A stretch of 64,000 nucleotides of DNA from Olsenella sp. (GTDB taxonomy: Bacteria > Actinomycetota > Coriobacteriia > Coriobacteriales > Atopobiaceae), in contig JALCMG010000004.1 of NCBI GenBank assembly GCA_022648325.1, forward strand, positions 62,001 to 126,000. The letters are read 5' to 3'. The notes beneath the pieces are model-generated. The model did not search any database, was not told where the DNA came from, and saw only the letters and a program-made list of their open reading frames with translations. Positions 16,297-25,082 of the stretch are shown here, in pieces (the first letter of the stretch is position 1; each line of letters begins with the position of its first letter). Both the position numbers and the translations under genes were made by a program.

Positions 16297-18088
16297 AGTT
16301 GCTCCTTTCCTGCTCCGCCATTTCGGCGAGCTTGGCAATAAGGTCCTCAATGAGAAATCGCGCATCAAGTTGTTGGTAGACGCGGATGGAGCGCATTGCC
16401 TCGCTGGCGTGAAGATAGCTTCCGTCGTCTCCGATGGATGGCCTCTGAACGCTCTCGTGGAGGTCACGACGCTGGTCCAGAAGCACGCCAGGGGCGGCAA
16501 GGTCTCCGAGCACCCAGCCTTCCTCCGGAATCCACGATGCGCGTCCACGCATGCGCTCCTGGAAGAGCAGGAGGCCTTCCACGAGGAAGGAGCCGAGCGC
16601 GCCAAGAGGCTCCACGCGCCGCCGAAGCTCGGCAAGCGACACCTGCAGCTCTTTGTACGTCCCAACCGGTATCTGCCAGATCGGTATGTCCGAGGCAAAG
16701 ACCTCCTGTGCCGCCTTGACGTCACGGAAGAGATTGGCCTCGTGACCTCCGCCCGGGTAGCGGCCCCCGCCAACCCACACGAGTGTCAAGCGCCCCGCAA
16801 TGCCGGGGTCCTGCCTAAGCGCCAAGGCCGCATCGGTGAGCGCACCCATGCCAAGGAGATACAGAGGGCGCGGGTCGTCGCGCCAAGCCTCGTCGAGAAT
16901 GGCACGAACGCCGGGCACCGACATCGGGCTAACGTCCCCCAAGGAGTCCAGTGGCCCCTCGGCACCCTGGTAGAGCGGGACCCGGGCGGCACTGGCCCCG
17001 AGAAGGTCCATGACGCGCGCTGCCTCGTCAAAGGACGCCCCTGTGGAGCGGGGAAGCCCAAAGTGGCCAGCCACGACCGCGCGGACCTCGATGCTCGGGC
17101 AAAGCAGGGTGTAGGCAAGGGCAAACTGGTCGTCCGCCTCGTTGGCGGTATCGATGAGGACAATTGCGCGATACGTCGAGCGCTGCCTTCCGCTCGCTCC
17201 AAGGGAGAACGAGTCGTCGCACCAGCGAAGGCTAACCCGAGGATGGCGAGCGTGGCTTGGCTCGATTGCCAGAAGGCTGTACCCAGAGACCGCAAGGCTT
17301 CTTGGAAACCAGTGGTCGACAAGGGCAACCGGACGTCCGTCTGCGAGAAAGACGCAGCTCACCTGGCCTCCAAAGGTCTCATGGGGGTCAGGTGTTGGAG
17401 CATCGCTCACACACGGGTTGTCAATGAGCTCCCAAGGTCCAAAGGGGTCCTTTGCGCAGGCGACAAGCGCCGCATTGGGACTCCAACCCGTGCAGCCGCT
17501 CGTGAGGAGGAAGTGCGTTCCCGCCGCGTCAAAGGCACAGGGACTCTCTCGCCTTTGGCCCTCCAGAATGCGCGTGCCTTCCCCCTCGACGCCATCCAAA
17601 CCGGACGATACCCGCCACACATGAAGAGTGCCGTTGCCTTCGGAGGAGGAAATGAGATAGAACTTGCCGCCAGTCTCCCACAGCGTGAAGTCGCGTGAGT
17701 CCTCGCCACCAGGGCGGAAGCACCGTTCTATCTTGAATGGCCCCTCGGAGCGCTCGGCAACGGCAACGGCAAGCTCCGCCTTTTGATAGCTCGTGTCGTC
17801 CACGTGCATCCAGAGGAAGGCACGGCCGTTTTTTGGATCGCGTATGACCCTCGGCCGTTCGACTATCTGGTAGCCGCGGGCGCGCAGCTCTTCCGCAGCC
17901 AAAACAAGTCCGAGGTCCTCCCAGGTAGCAAGGTCAGCCGATGAGTAGAGGTGGATTCCGCGGCAGGTTCCGTCGTTGTCGTAGTCTTCGCCGTACCAAA
18001 GGTATCGTTCCTCGCACGGGAGAATCCAACCGCCGTGCGCCTGCAGCGGCCGACCTGCCCTGTCAAGCCAGGCATGTCCGTTACGCAT
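16289..18088 (-). CDS. Fusion of GH43-like glycosidase and nucleoside-hydrolase-like domain
   Basis: The 599-residue protein has an N-terminal half (about 1-295) that is a five-bladed GH43-type propeller (QAHGGWILPCEERYLWYGED, VERPRVIRDP, DFTLWETGGKFYL). Its C-terminal half (about 305-590) resembles the Ca-binding nucleoside hydrolase fold (LIDTANEADDQFALAYTLL, GMGALTDAALAL, VWVGGG). Such N-glycosidases hydrolyse ribofuranosides, so a pentofuranosyl substrate is conceivable (inference). The start is the ATG at 18088, overlapping the previous stop; an upstream in-frame ATG at 18109 is possible. It is translationally coupled on both sides. Confidence 0.75.
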   Translation of the reverse strand: MRNGHAWLDRAGRPLQAHGGWILPCEERYLWYGEDYDNDGTCRGIHLYSSADLATWEDLGLVLAAEELRARGYQIVERPRVIRDPKNGRAFLWMHVDDTSYQKAELAVAVAERSEGPFKIERCFRPGGEDSRDFTLWETGGKFYLISSSEGNGTLHVWRVSSGLDGVEGEGTRILEGQRRESPCAFDAAGTHFLLTSGCTGWSPNAALVACAKDPFGPWELIDNPCVSDAPTPDPHETFGGQVSCVFLADGRPVALVDHWFPRSLAVSGYSLLAIEPSHARHPRVSLRWCDDSFSLGASGRQRSTYRAIVLIDTANEADDQFALAYTLLCPSIEVRAVVAGHFGLPRSTGASFDEAARVMDLLGASAARVPLYQGAEGPLDSLGDVSPMSVPGVRAILDEAWRDDPRPLYLLGMGALTDAALALRQDPGIAGRLTLVWVGGGRYPGGGHEANLFRDVKAAQEVFASDIPIWQIPVGTYKELQVSLAELRRRVEPLGALGSFLVEGLLLFQERMRGRASWIPEEGWVLGDLAAPGVLLDQRRDLHESVQRPSIGDDGSYLHASEAMRSIRVYQQLDARFLIEDLIAKLAEMAEQERSNYA

Positions 18089-18902
18089 GCGCTTCCCGCT
18101 CTTCCTCACAGGCGTTCGTTCCCCAAACCTCTACCTGAGAGAGCGCGGGAAATCCGGGCTCAGCCTGGACAAAACCCTCCAGCCGAAGCCAGGAGACCAC
18201 GCTGCCGCCAAGGGCAAAGGCCTGCCGCTCGCCCGTCTTCTCAAGGGAAAGCTTCGTCTGGGTTCCATCGGAAAGCACAAGGGTCGCCTCGCGCCACCAG
18301 CCATCGTGGGGAAAGTCAGCCCTGAGCCAGAGCCTCAGCTCGTCGGCCACGACCGGGGTCCCAAACTCAATGGTGAGCTCCGCGTCCTTTCTCCCGGCAA
18401 TGCCCCACGATCCATGCGGCCACGAGCCATGGCGAGAGGGAGAACAGATTCCGTCTATCGCGTTTCTCGCCCAGAACTGGGGATTGTCGCAGGTGACGTT
18501 TGTCTCGGCGTGGGGAAACAGACGGGGTTTCTCGCCATTGCCAAGGTTGAGGTCATGAGAGTTGAGGGCGAGGTTCCTCCAGGAGGAAAGCTCACGAGGG
18601 TCCGCCGCCCTCACCCTCGCCCAGTGTCTCTCGTCTGCGAAAGCCCATCCCTTTCCATAGGCAACCTGACGCGCGGAGTCCGGGATTGGGTAGACAAGGC
18701 GTCCCCCTCGCAGCAGAACGAGGGATGGCTCGAGGCAAATATCAAGCTGCATCCAGAGCCAGGCCTCCGGAGAGTCGGCCTCGACGAGAAGGGCGTCGCC
18801 TTCCTCGTAGCGACCACGCCACGCGAGCATCACCTCGTCCTCGCACTCTCCGTGCCAACGGACGGACGAGTCTGCAGCAATCACGCTGAGGCCAACCTTC
18901 AT
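18081..18902 (-). CDS. Unknown 273-aa protein with a discoidin-like C-terminal domain
   Basis: I cannot assign a family with confidence. There is no signal peptide. The N-terminal half is beta-rich (VMLAWRGRYEEGDALLVEAD). The C-terminal half (about 120-262) looks like an F5/8C-type carbohydrate-binding sandwich: an opening NAIDG loop, then DAELTIEFGTPVVADELRLW, then LRLEGFVQ and a closing SQVEVWG. It sits between two glycosidase genes and overlaps both, so it probably recognises or trims the same imported sugar. It may instead be an uncharacterised enzyme. Confidence 0.7.
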   Translation of the reverse strand: MKVGLSVIAADSSVRWHGECEDEVMLAWRGRYEEGDALLVEADSPEAWLWMQLDICLEPSLVLLRGGRLVYPIPDSARQVAYGKGWAFADERHWARVRAADPRELSSWRNLALNSHDLNLGNGEKPRLFPHAETNVTCDNPQFWARNAIDGICSPSRHGSWPHGSWGIAGRKDAELTIEFGTPVVADELRLWLRADFPHDGWWREATLVLSDGTQTKLSLEKTGERQAFALGGSVVSWLRLEGFVQAEPGFPALSQVEVWGTNACEEEREAHA

Positions 18903-20566
18903 TGGTTAACCCCCTCCAGAATATCGCGGTAGGAAAACGAGGAGAAACTCGCAGAGAAGCTCCGGTCAAACGTGTCAGAGCAGAAGATGCCTACCATGGC
19001 TCCGGTATATGCCCAACCCTCCTGGTACTCGTCAGAAAGGAGCCTGGCGTCGAGGTCAATCGGCTTCCCTTCCAGCGCAAACGGTTGCAACGCACCACCA
19101 TCAAAGCCGTAGGAAAACCTGACGCGCGCCTCATCCATGTGGACGGACAAGTCGATGCGGGAAGCGTCATCGGGAACCGGTATGGCTCCCTCCTCCCCAA
19201 GCGGCATATCAAATGACTCTTCGTCGTTCACCATGAGGTGAAGAACCCGCCGCGCGCGCCTCTCGTCAAACGAGACATACGCAGCAAGCCAGGCGCGTGT
19301 GTCATAGACGCAGGCGATACCCGCCATGTGGTTGTAATGGGTTGGCTTTGCAGCAAGAGAGGTTCGCGCCTCCCAGGAGAAGGAGGAGATGCGGCGAGCG
19401 AGCAGCGCCTGGTCGAAGAGGCTGGTAAGAGACCCTCTGCCCTCCAACACAAGACCGTCTCCACTCCGCTCCATCCAAGATGGCATCATGCGCGGGGCAA
19501 GCCAGCCATCGCACCAGAGGTCGCGCTTGGACGAGAAGTCCATGACGTAGGTGCCCTGCCCATCAGTTGGAGAAAGGTGCCCTTGGACTACGCGATCCGG
19601 AAGCTCAACCTCGTAAGAGTCCCTCGGTTGGATTCCACCATCCGCAAGGCGCGGCCAACCATCCTGCCAGACCACCCGCTGTATGGCAGTCTCGCGACCC
19701 AGCGGAGAGCACCCCGCCTCCCCCTCCGTATAGACCGCGTTCTCCCCCATGCCTTGCTCGGTCCCGGGGAGATACCGCGAGCAGAGATGGCACACGTACC
19801 AGGAGCCATCCGGCCCTTCGAAGAGGTTGCCGTGGCCGGCCTTTCTCAGGTGGGCATCGCTCTCCCACGAGCAGACCAGGGGCTCTGGGCAAACCTCATA
19901 CGGGCCCCAGAGGCACTCGGAGCGCGCCATGCGAATGCGATGGCGCCTGCCCGTGCCCCCTTCTGCGCAGGCCAGGTAGTAGTAGCCCTCACGCCTGAGG
20001 ATGTGCGGACCCTCACGCAGGCCGTTCACGGCGTCATCGTTGTCGAGAACCCTCTTCGCCTCTCCAACAAGGCCATTCTCGTCAAACTCCTGAAGAATGA
20101 TGCCGTTGAAGCGGCGATGACCGGGCAGCGGACGAGGATCCCACTGAGGGTTGGCAACATAGTGCCTTCCACCTTCATGGAACAAGCCAGGGTCAAAGCC
20201 AGAGACGTTAAGAAGCAGCGGCTCCGACCAAGGTCCATCGATGTTGGGAGCTGTCACCAGGTAGTTCTCGACATCCTTGAAGATACCGTCAATCCCACGC
20301 GCAATGGTGTAGACGAGCCAGAACTTGCCGTCCGCATACGTGAGGTCCGGCGCCCAGATGCCGGCGGAGTCGGGAATGCCGGAGAGGTCGAGGCTTGGAA
20401 GCAACCCTCCCCTGCACGTCCAGTGCACTAGGTCGCGCGACTCGTAGCAGCTAACGGCAGGCATCCACTGAAAAGTTGATACCACGAGAAAGTACCATCC
20501 ATCTGGACCCTTGCAGACGCAAGGATCTGGGTGCCAGCCTCTGAGGACTGGGTTGGGTGCCCGCAT
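18899..20566 (-). CDS. GH43 glycoside hydrolase (beta-xylosidase / alpha-L-arabinofuranosidase type)
   Basis: Cytosolic inverting glycosidase of 555 residues. The GH43 catalytic trio is visible: Asp14 in GWHPDPCV, Asp125 in GFDPGLFHE (pKa modulator) and Glu185 in LREGPHIL. The IWAPDLTYADG motif is also present. Residues about 330-555 form the C-terminal beta-sandwich common in xylosidase-type GH43. A GAAAGGAGCG ribosome-binding site precedes the ATG. It implies xylosyl or arabinosyl residues in the imported oligosaccharide, which is unusual beside a glycosaminoglycan-like GH88/DhuI/DhuD set. The precise specificity cannot be read from sequence. Confidence 0.87.
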   Translation of the reverse strand: MRAPNPVLRGWHPDPCVCKGPDGWYFLVVSTFQWMPAVSCYESRDLVHWTCRGGLLPSLDLSGIPDSAGIWAPDLTYADGKFWLVYTIARGIDGIFKDVENYLVTAPNIDGPWSEPLLLNVSGFDPGLFHEGGRHYVANPQWDPRPLPGHRRFNGIILQEFDENGLVGEAKRVLDNDDAVNGLREGPHILRREGYYYLACAEGGTGRRHRIRMARSECLWGPYEVCPEPLVCSWESDAHLRKAGHGNLFEGPDGSWYVCHLCSRYLPGTEQGMGENAVYTEGEAGCSPLGRETAIQRVVWQDGWPRLADGGIQPRDSYEVELPDRVVQGHLSPTDGQGTYVMDFSSKRDLWCDGWLAPRMMPSWMERSGDGLVLEGRGSLTSLFDQALLARRISSFSWEARTSLAAKPTHYNHMAGIACVYDTRAWLAAYVSFDERRARRVLHLMVNDEESFDMPLGEEGAIPVPDDASRIDLSVHMDEARVRFSYGFDGGALQPFALEGKPIDLDARLLSDEYQEGWAYTGAMVGIFCSDTFDRSFSASFSSFSYRDILEGVNQ

Positions 20567-20592
20567 GCTCGCTCCTTTCGCAGAATCTCTCG

Positions 20593-21411
20593 CTAAGTGA
20601 GGGCGGAGATTGCCGCGCGAATCCCATTCGCCGCCCCGTCGTGGATGTTGTCCTGAACAACCATCGATGCCGCTTCTTTGACGGCTGGAATGGCATTGCC
20701 CATGGCAATGTCCAACCCCGCCTCGGCTATGGCCTCGATGTCGTTCTCGTCATCCCCTAACACGGCAACCTTGGACTTACCTAGGCCAAAGTGATTGGCA
20801 AGTACGCGAATGCCCTCTGCCTTTGTGCACGATGCGGCAGTCACATCAATCCAGTTGACATCCGAGCGAGCACAGCGCACGCCATCGACCTTAGAAAGCT
20901 CCGCTCGAAGTCTGTCGTATTGCGCCTGGTCCTTCGCATGCATCGCAAGCTTCAAGAGCCTCCCCGCACGCTTTGATGCATAGTCCTCTAGCTCTTCGTA
21001 GCTTGTCACCTCGTCATAGCGAGAGAACGCTGGTGCGGAAGACTCCTTTCCACGCGAGACCCGCCCACAGCTCGCGTTGAAATCGGCACCGCCAACGGAG
21101 ACATAGGCGGCCTCGTTTGCCGCAACGGCAATGGCTGCCCTAACAGCAGAAAGCCCAAGCGGGATGGTGTCGATAAGTATTCCATCCACAAACGTTGCAG
21201 CACCAGAAAGGCAGACGCACGTAGGAGGAAGTTCCAAACCGTCCATCAACTCAAAGATGTTGAACGGATGCCGGCCAGAAGAGACCGCACAGACAAAGCC
21301 CGCTGCGGCTGCATCCGCAAGCGCTTGTCTCGAGGCCTTGCTTACCTGCTTGTCTGGCCCAAGCAGCGTACCATCAAGATCGCAGCAGATGAGCCCTCGC
21401 TTCTCTACCAC
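20593..21411 (-). CDS. Cof-type HAD sugar phosphatase
   Basis: Haloacid-dehalogenase phosphatase of 272 residues with the motif I nucleophile in CCDLDGTLLG, motif II SSGRHPFN and motif IV GDDENDIEAI; the large type IIB cap lies between. The start is the GTG at 21411, overlapping the GH88 stop, since the frame upstream is shared with GH88 sequence and has no ribosome-binding site. In a PTS operon it may remove the phosphate introduced during uptake, so that the glycosidases can act. That role is inference; the fold is certain. Confidence 0.87.
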   Translation of the reverse strand: MVEKRGLICCDLDGTLLGPDKQVSKASRQALADAAAAGFVCAVSSGRHPFNIFELMDGLELPPTCVCLSGAATFVDGILIDTIPLGLSAVRAAIAVAANEAAYVSVGGADFNASCGRVSRGKESSAPAFSRYDEVTSYEELEDYASKRAGRLLKLAMHAKDQAQYDRLRAELSKVDGVRCARSDVNWIDVTAASCTKAEGIRVLANHFGLGKSKVAVLGDDENDIEAIAEAGLDIAMGNAIPAVKEAASMVVQDNIHDGAANGIRAAISALT

Positions 21412-22552
21412 AGCAGCGCATCCTTCCCCAGCAGGCGCAGCACACCCTCCAGGAAGAAGTAGTCGCCGTAGACCATTGGCACGTGACGGTCGTGCTCGGA
21501 GTGGTAGGCACCCGAGCACATCTGGACGATGCCGTCCCTCGTGGGATCCCAGTCGCAAAAGCGCCTGTCGGTTGCCTTGAGAATGCGGATAGCCCAGCTG
21601 CGGTAGAGGCCCTGCTCAAGCTCCGGCACCTGGCGTGCAATCTCGAGCATTCCGCAGGCGGCGCAGCATCCTGCTATCGCATCCCAATACACGGGCTCTT
21701 CCGGCTGGCGGAAGTCAAGCAGCGCCACATCTCCCGTAAGGGCGACGTTTGCCATGAAGTAGTGAGCAACGCGCTTGGCGGCGTCGAGGTAGCGCTGCTC
21801 GCCGGTATGGCGAGATGCCAGTGCATACCCATAGATTGCCCACGCCTGTCCACGGCTCCAGGAAGAGCCGGACGCATAGCCCTGGCCTCCCGGTGTGTCG
21901 AGAAGCTCGCCGTTTGTAGGATCCAAGACGATGATGTGGTTGCAGGAGCCGTCGGGGCGCACCGTGTAGCGCAGGAGCGTGTCTGCATGGTCCTCTGCGA
22001 TATAGGTGAAGCGGGGATCCTTGAGAACGTCGCTAGCCCAGAAGAGAAGCTGGATGTTCATCATCGAGTCGATAATAACCCACCCCGCACGATCCCGGTT
22101 CCAGGAACGAATGAAGCGCCCACGGGGGTTATAGCGACCAGCCAAGAGATGTGCTGCATGAAGCCCACGGGCAAGCGAGCGCTCGTTGCCCGTAAGGCGG
22201 TAGTCTGCCACGGCGGAGTGGAGCCACATGAAGCCAACGTCATGGTGAAGGCCCGTGTACTGGTCGAGGGCGCGGTCAAGCTCCTCCTCGCAGGTCTCCG
22301 CCGCCTTGCGGAACAAGTCATCTCCCCCGGCCTGCCACATTTGCCAGCAGATGCCCGGCCAGAAGCCGTTGGTCCACCAAATGATGTCGGACTGGGCCTT
22401 GTCCTCCTTGTAGACGCCATCCTCTGCGATGTAGGGATCTTCGCCCCCATGCGGCTGACCTCTGCGCCAAGCTTCTTGCCAAGCTTGGAGAACGTCTCCT
22501 CTGCCCAGGCGAGGTCATCGGCGGACAGATTCTGGCAAAGCTCTTCTGACAT
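21405..22552 (-). pseudogene. GH88 unsaturated glucuronyl hydrolase, frameshifted at a G5 tract
   Basis: Hydrolyses 4,5-unsaturated uronic acid from the non-reducing end of lyase products. The main frame carries the family motifs SDIIWWTNGFWPG, HHDVGFMWLHSAV and DSMMN (the two catalytic Asp regions), GYASGSSWSRGQAW and YGDYFFLEGVLRL. The N-terminal 35-40 residues (MSEELCQNLSADDLAW) lie in another frame. The switch falls at 22444-22448, a run of five C on the plus strand. One extra base there would restore MGGEDPYIAEDGVYKEDK. Start ATG 22552 has AGGAG upstream. It is either a real lesion, a slippage-prone site or a read error; the rest is intact. Confidence 0.8.
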
Positions 22553-22653
22553 CAAAGACTCCTGTCTATCGTGAGATGGAATGCCCTGCCGTATCCCAGC
22601 TTCGACAAGTTGAGATACGGGAGAGCAGCCCGGGGCTTCCCTCCCTTTGGCGG

Positions 22654-23109
22654 CTATGCGCCAAAGGCCCTGGCGTACTGCCGGTTACAGAACTCCTTGC
22701 GCTTCTCGTCAACAAGCTGTGGCGTCATGGCATCCAAAATGCGCCCAGCGTGCTTCTTGTCGTTAACCTTGATGAAGGCGGAGAATCCCTCCATGAGCAG
22801 AGATGCGCGTACAGGATCCGCAAGCCTCATGCCCATGAGGCGGTTGAACTGCTTGACCATCTCGTCCTGCTTCTTCTCCGCAGCAAATGCCTGGAAACGC
22901 AGAAGCTCGCGTGCATAGGGAGAGAGCGCCTGACACGCCAGGCGAGAGTCGATCCTCTTTTTGAAGTCCTCGAAGTCTTCTCGCTTGATGTCATCAAGAA
23001 GACGCGTATGGATACGGATGCGTAGCCAAAGAGAGATGCCCCAGGAGGCACAGGCGATGAGGACAATGGCGACGATCGTAAAACCAAGCGCGTTCACATC
23101 GATGGTCAT
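22654..23109 (-). CDS. Small single-pass membrane protein in the PTS operon
   Basis: The 151-residue protein has one N-terminal membrane helix (FTIVAIVLIACASWGISLWL, about 10-29) and a long, charged, helical cytosolic tail. I do not recognise the tail (DDIKREDFEDFKKRIDSRL). An AGGAGAA ribosome-binding site precedes the ATG. It follows PTS IID, the same position that a YajC-like gene occupies in streptococcal hyaluronate PTS loci, but the sequence is not YajC-like. It may assist the permease or tether the cytosolic enzymes (speculation). Confidence 0.7.
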   Translation of the reverse strand: MTIDVNALGFTIVAIVLIACASWGISLWLRIRIHTRLLDDIKREDFEDFKKRIDSRLACQALSPYARELLRFQAFAAEKKQDEMVKQFNRLMGMRLADPVRASLLMEGFSAFIKVNDKKHAGRILDAMTPQLVDEKRKEFCNRQYARAFGA

Positions 23110-23199
23110 GGCATTTCTCCTAGCACTGGGAATTCCGGTAAGGGAGCCCCCAACCAAAGCAGGGGCTCCCAGTAGTACAAACGACGTGCAAGCTCTACC

Positions 23200-24081
23200 T
23201 TACGCCGCACCGCCAGTCACGCCGAGAAGCGTGAGGACAACGCAGGCGGCAAGGATAACGCCAAGGGCAATCATCGCGGAGTTCTTGTTGGTGCTCTTAC
23301 GCACATAGGCAAAGCAACCAAGCGTGATTGCGAGGGGCACGAGGCCAGGCATGATGGAGTCGAGCGTGGACTGCAGGTTGAACGTGGCACCGCCAGTGGC
23401 AACCTTGAGCGTGGTGGTAACGGTCACGAACTTTGCGGTCATGGCTCCGACCATGATCATGCCCAGGACGGTGAAGCCCTTCGTGAAGGCAGCCATCTTT
23501 CCGGACTCCATGGCCTCGGTCACGAACCCGGTACCGAGCTTCATGCCAAGCGAGCCGCAGTACCAGTGGAGGATCTGGTTGGGGATGTTGTAAATCAGAG
23601 CAAAGAGGATGGGGCCGAGCCAGGAACCCTGCTGAGAGAAGCCGATGGCAACACCCGTGGCGATAACGCGAAGGACGGAGAGCTGGATGGAGTCGCCAAT
23701 GCCTGCGATGGGACCCATGAGGGCGACCTTGATGGCCTCGATCGAGGCGTCATCGTACTCCTCGCCGCGATCGAGCGCAGCCTTGCGCTCGTACTCCATC
23801 GAGATGACGATGGCATAGATGAACGACGCGAACATCGGCGTGGTGTTGAAGAAGTTCTGGTGACGCTGAAGGGCGTCGTAGTACTCGTCAGTGTCCTTGC
23901 CATAGATGTCCGCCAGGAAGGGCTCGAGCACCCAGACGGTCGTGGTGCCCTGCTGCTTGGTGTAGGAGGTGCAGAACATGAGCCACCAGACGCGCGTGAA
24001 GAGCCTGCGGATGATGCCCTTCTGCTTCTGAGGGGTGAGGCCTGCGGAGGATTCCCGCTCGGCAAGAGCAGCGTTAGTCAT
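23200..24081 (-). CDS. PTS mannose/fructose/sorbose family IID component
   Basis: Membrane subunit of a mannose-family phosphotransferase permease. The 293 residues show the IID hallmarks: a cytosolic N-terminus, a charged middle (NTTPMFASFIYAIVISMEYE, EAIKVALMGPIAGIGDSI) and C-terminal hydrophobic segments. The ATG at 24081 overlaps the IIC stop by 8 bp (ATGACTAA). With IIA, IIB and IIC it forms one complete permease. The GH88 and dhu context suggests unsaturated or uronate-bearing oligosaccharides as substrate (inference). Confidence 0.95.
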   Translation of the reverse strand: MTNAALAERESSAGLTPQKQKGIIRRLFTRVWWLMFCTSYTKQQGTTTVWVLEPFLADIYGKDTDEYYDALQRHQNFFNTTPMFASFIYAIVISMEYERKAALDRGEEYDDASIEAIKVALMGPIAGIGDSIQLSVLRVIATGVAIGFSQQGSWLGPILFALIYNIPNQILHWYCGSLGMKLGTGFVTEAMESGKMAAFTKGFTVLGMIMVGAMTAKFVTVTTTLKVATGGATFNLQSTLDSIMPGLVPLAITLGCFAYVRKSTNKNSAMIALGVILAACVVLTLLGVTGGAA

Positions 24082-24943
24082 TGAAGAAGTCCTCGCTTTC
24101 ATCAACGGGGCCGGCAGAAAGCTGCTTGGAGGACGCCTTGTCCTCGATGCGGTGCAGCTCGCGGAAGATTGTGACCGCGCAGATGACGCCGCCGATAACG
24201 GCAACCTCAACCAAGGAGAGAATCGACGTGGTGGAGCTGGTGAGCTTGACCGCGCCATCGACGATCTCGGCACCGGTGACCTTGGTGAAGGTGAAGAAGG
24301 CAATCAGGCCAAAGCCAAGGAAGAAGTACGGGAAGGACTCCTTGGTATAGAGGGACTTGAGGAGCATTGCGAGGCCGAGGGCAGGAAGCGCGGCTGCGGC
24401 AACCTTGAGGGAGGCGTTGAGCCAGGCGGGGATTGCATCAACAAAGGCAGCGACGGCGGGCTGGCCAGCAAGCGTGGCGACGAAGCCAAGCACGAAGTAG
24501 CAAAGCTCAAAGCAGCAGAACTGAATGATCCACAGGCGGTTGTAGCCACCCCAGTTGTGATTGGCAAGGAGCTTCTCGAACTTAGGAACCAGCGAGGTGA
24601 CGACGATCTTCATAAGCGAGTACAGGAGCGAGCCCAGGGCAGAAAGCGGAATGGCGAGGGTCATTGCGACTTCGATGTCCTGTCCGAGGAGCATGGCAAA
24701 GGCGCCACCAAAGATAGAACCCATCGTGATGTCGGACGGCATCACGCCACCAAGGCTCACGTTGCCGATGAAGACCAGCTCGAGCTGGGCGGCAAGGATG
24801 ATGCCCTCAGTAGGATGCCCAAGCAGCGCACCGAGGATGGCAACGCAGAAGATTGGGCGGGCAAGCTGGGTCGATGCCCACCAGTCCAGGAACTTCGCCC
24901 CCATCAGCACAAGGCCGACGATAAGGGCTGCAGATACGTCCAT
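24074..24943 (-). CDS. PTS mannose/fructose/sorbose family IIC component
   Basis: Polytopic translocation subunit of the same permease, 289 residues. Conserved IIC features include the N-terminal hydrophobic run and the LGHPTEGIILAAQLELVFIG segment. The PSDITMGSIFGGAFAM segment follows. The start has an AGGAGGG-type ribosome-binding site. The C-terminus is charged and cytosolic (ASSKQLSAGPVDESEDFF). It is coupled to IID by overlap. A 139-bp gap with two hairpins separates it from IIB. Confidence 0.95.
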   Translation of the reverse strand: MDVSAALIVGLVLMGAKFLDWWASTQLARPIFCVAILGALLGHPTEGIILAAQLELVFIGNVSLGGVMPSDITMGSIFGGAFAMLLGQDIEVAMTLAIPLSALGSLLYSLMKIVVTSLVPKFEKLLANHNWGGYNRLWIIQFCCFELCYFVLGFVATLAGQPAVAAFVDAIPAWLNASLKVAAAALPALGLAMLLKSLYTKESFPYFFLGFGLIAFFTFTKVTGAEIVDGAVKLTSSTTSILSLVEVAVIGGVICAVTIFRELHRIEDKASSKQLSAGPVDESEDFFND

Positions 24944-24995
24944 GTTTCCCTCCTAAGATGTGTTTCTGACCTTTTCGAGGCCAAGCTATGACAGC

Positions 24996-25069
24996 CCCCA
25001 GCCTAGGTTCTGGGGACGCTGTGCCTATTGGCTATGCATACGGGATTGCCGGACGAGAAACAACCGGCA
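24996..25069. promoter_or_regulatory. Two intercistronic hairpins between IIB and IIC
   Basis: CCCCAG/CTGGGG at 24996-25001 and 25010-25015, and TGCCGG/CCGGCA at 25047-25052 and 25064-25069. Neither has a T-run. They could protect or partially attenuate the long operon mRNA. Confidence 0.5.
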
Positions 25070-25082
25070 CGTTGGGTGAGCG

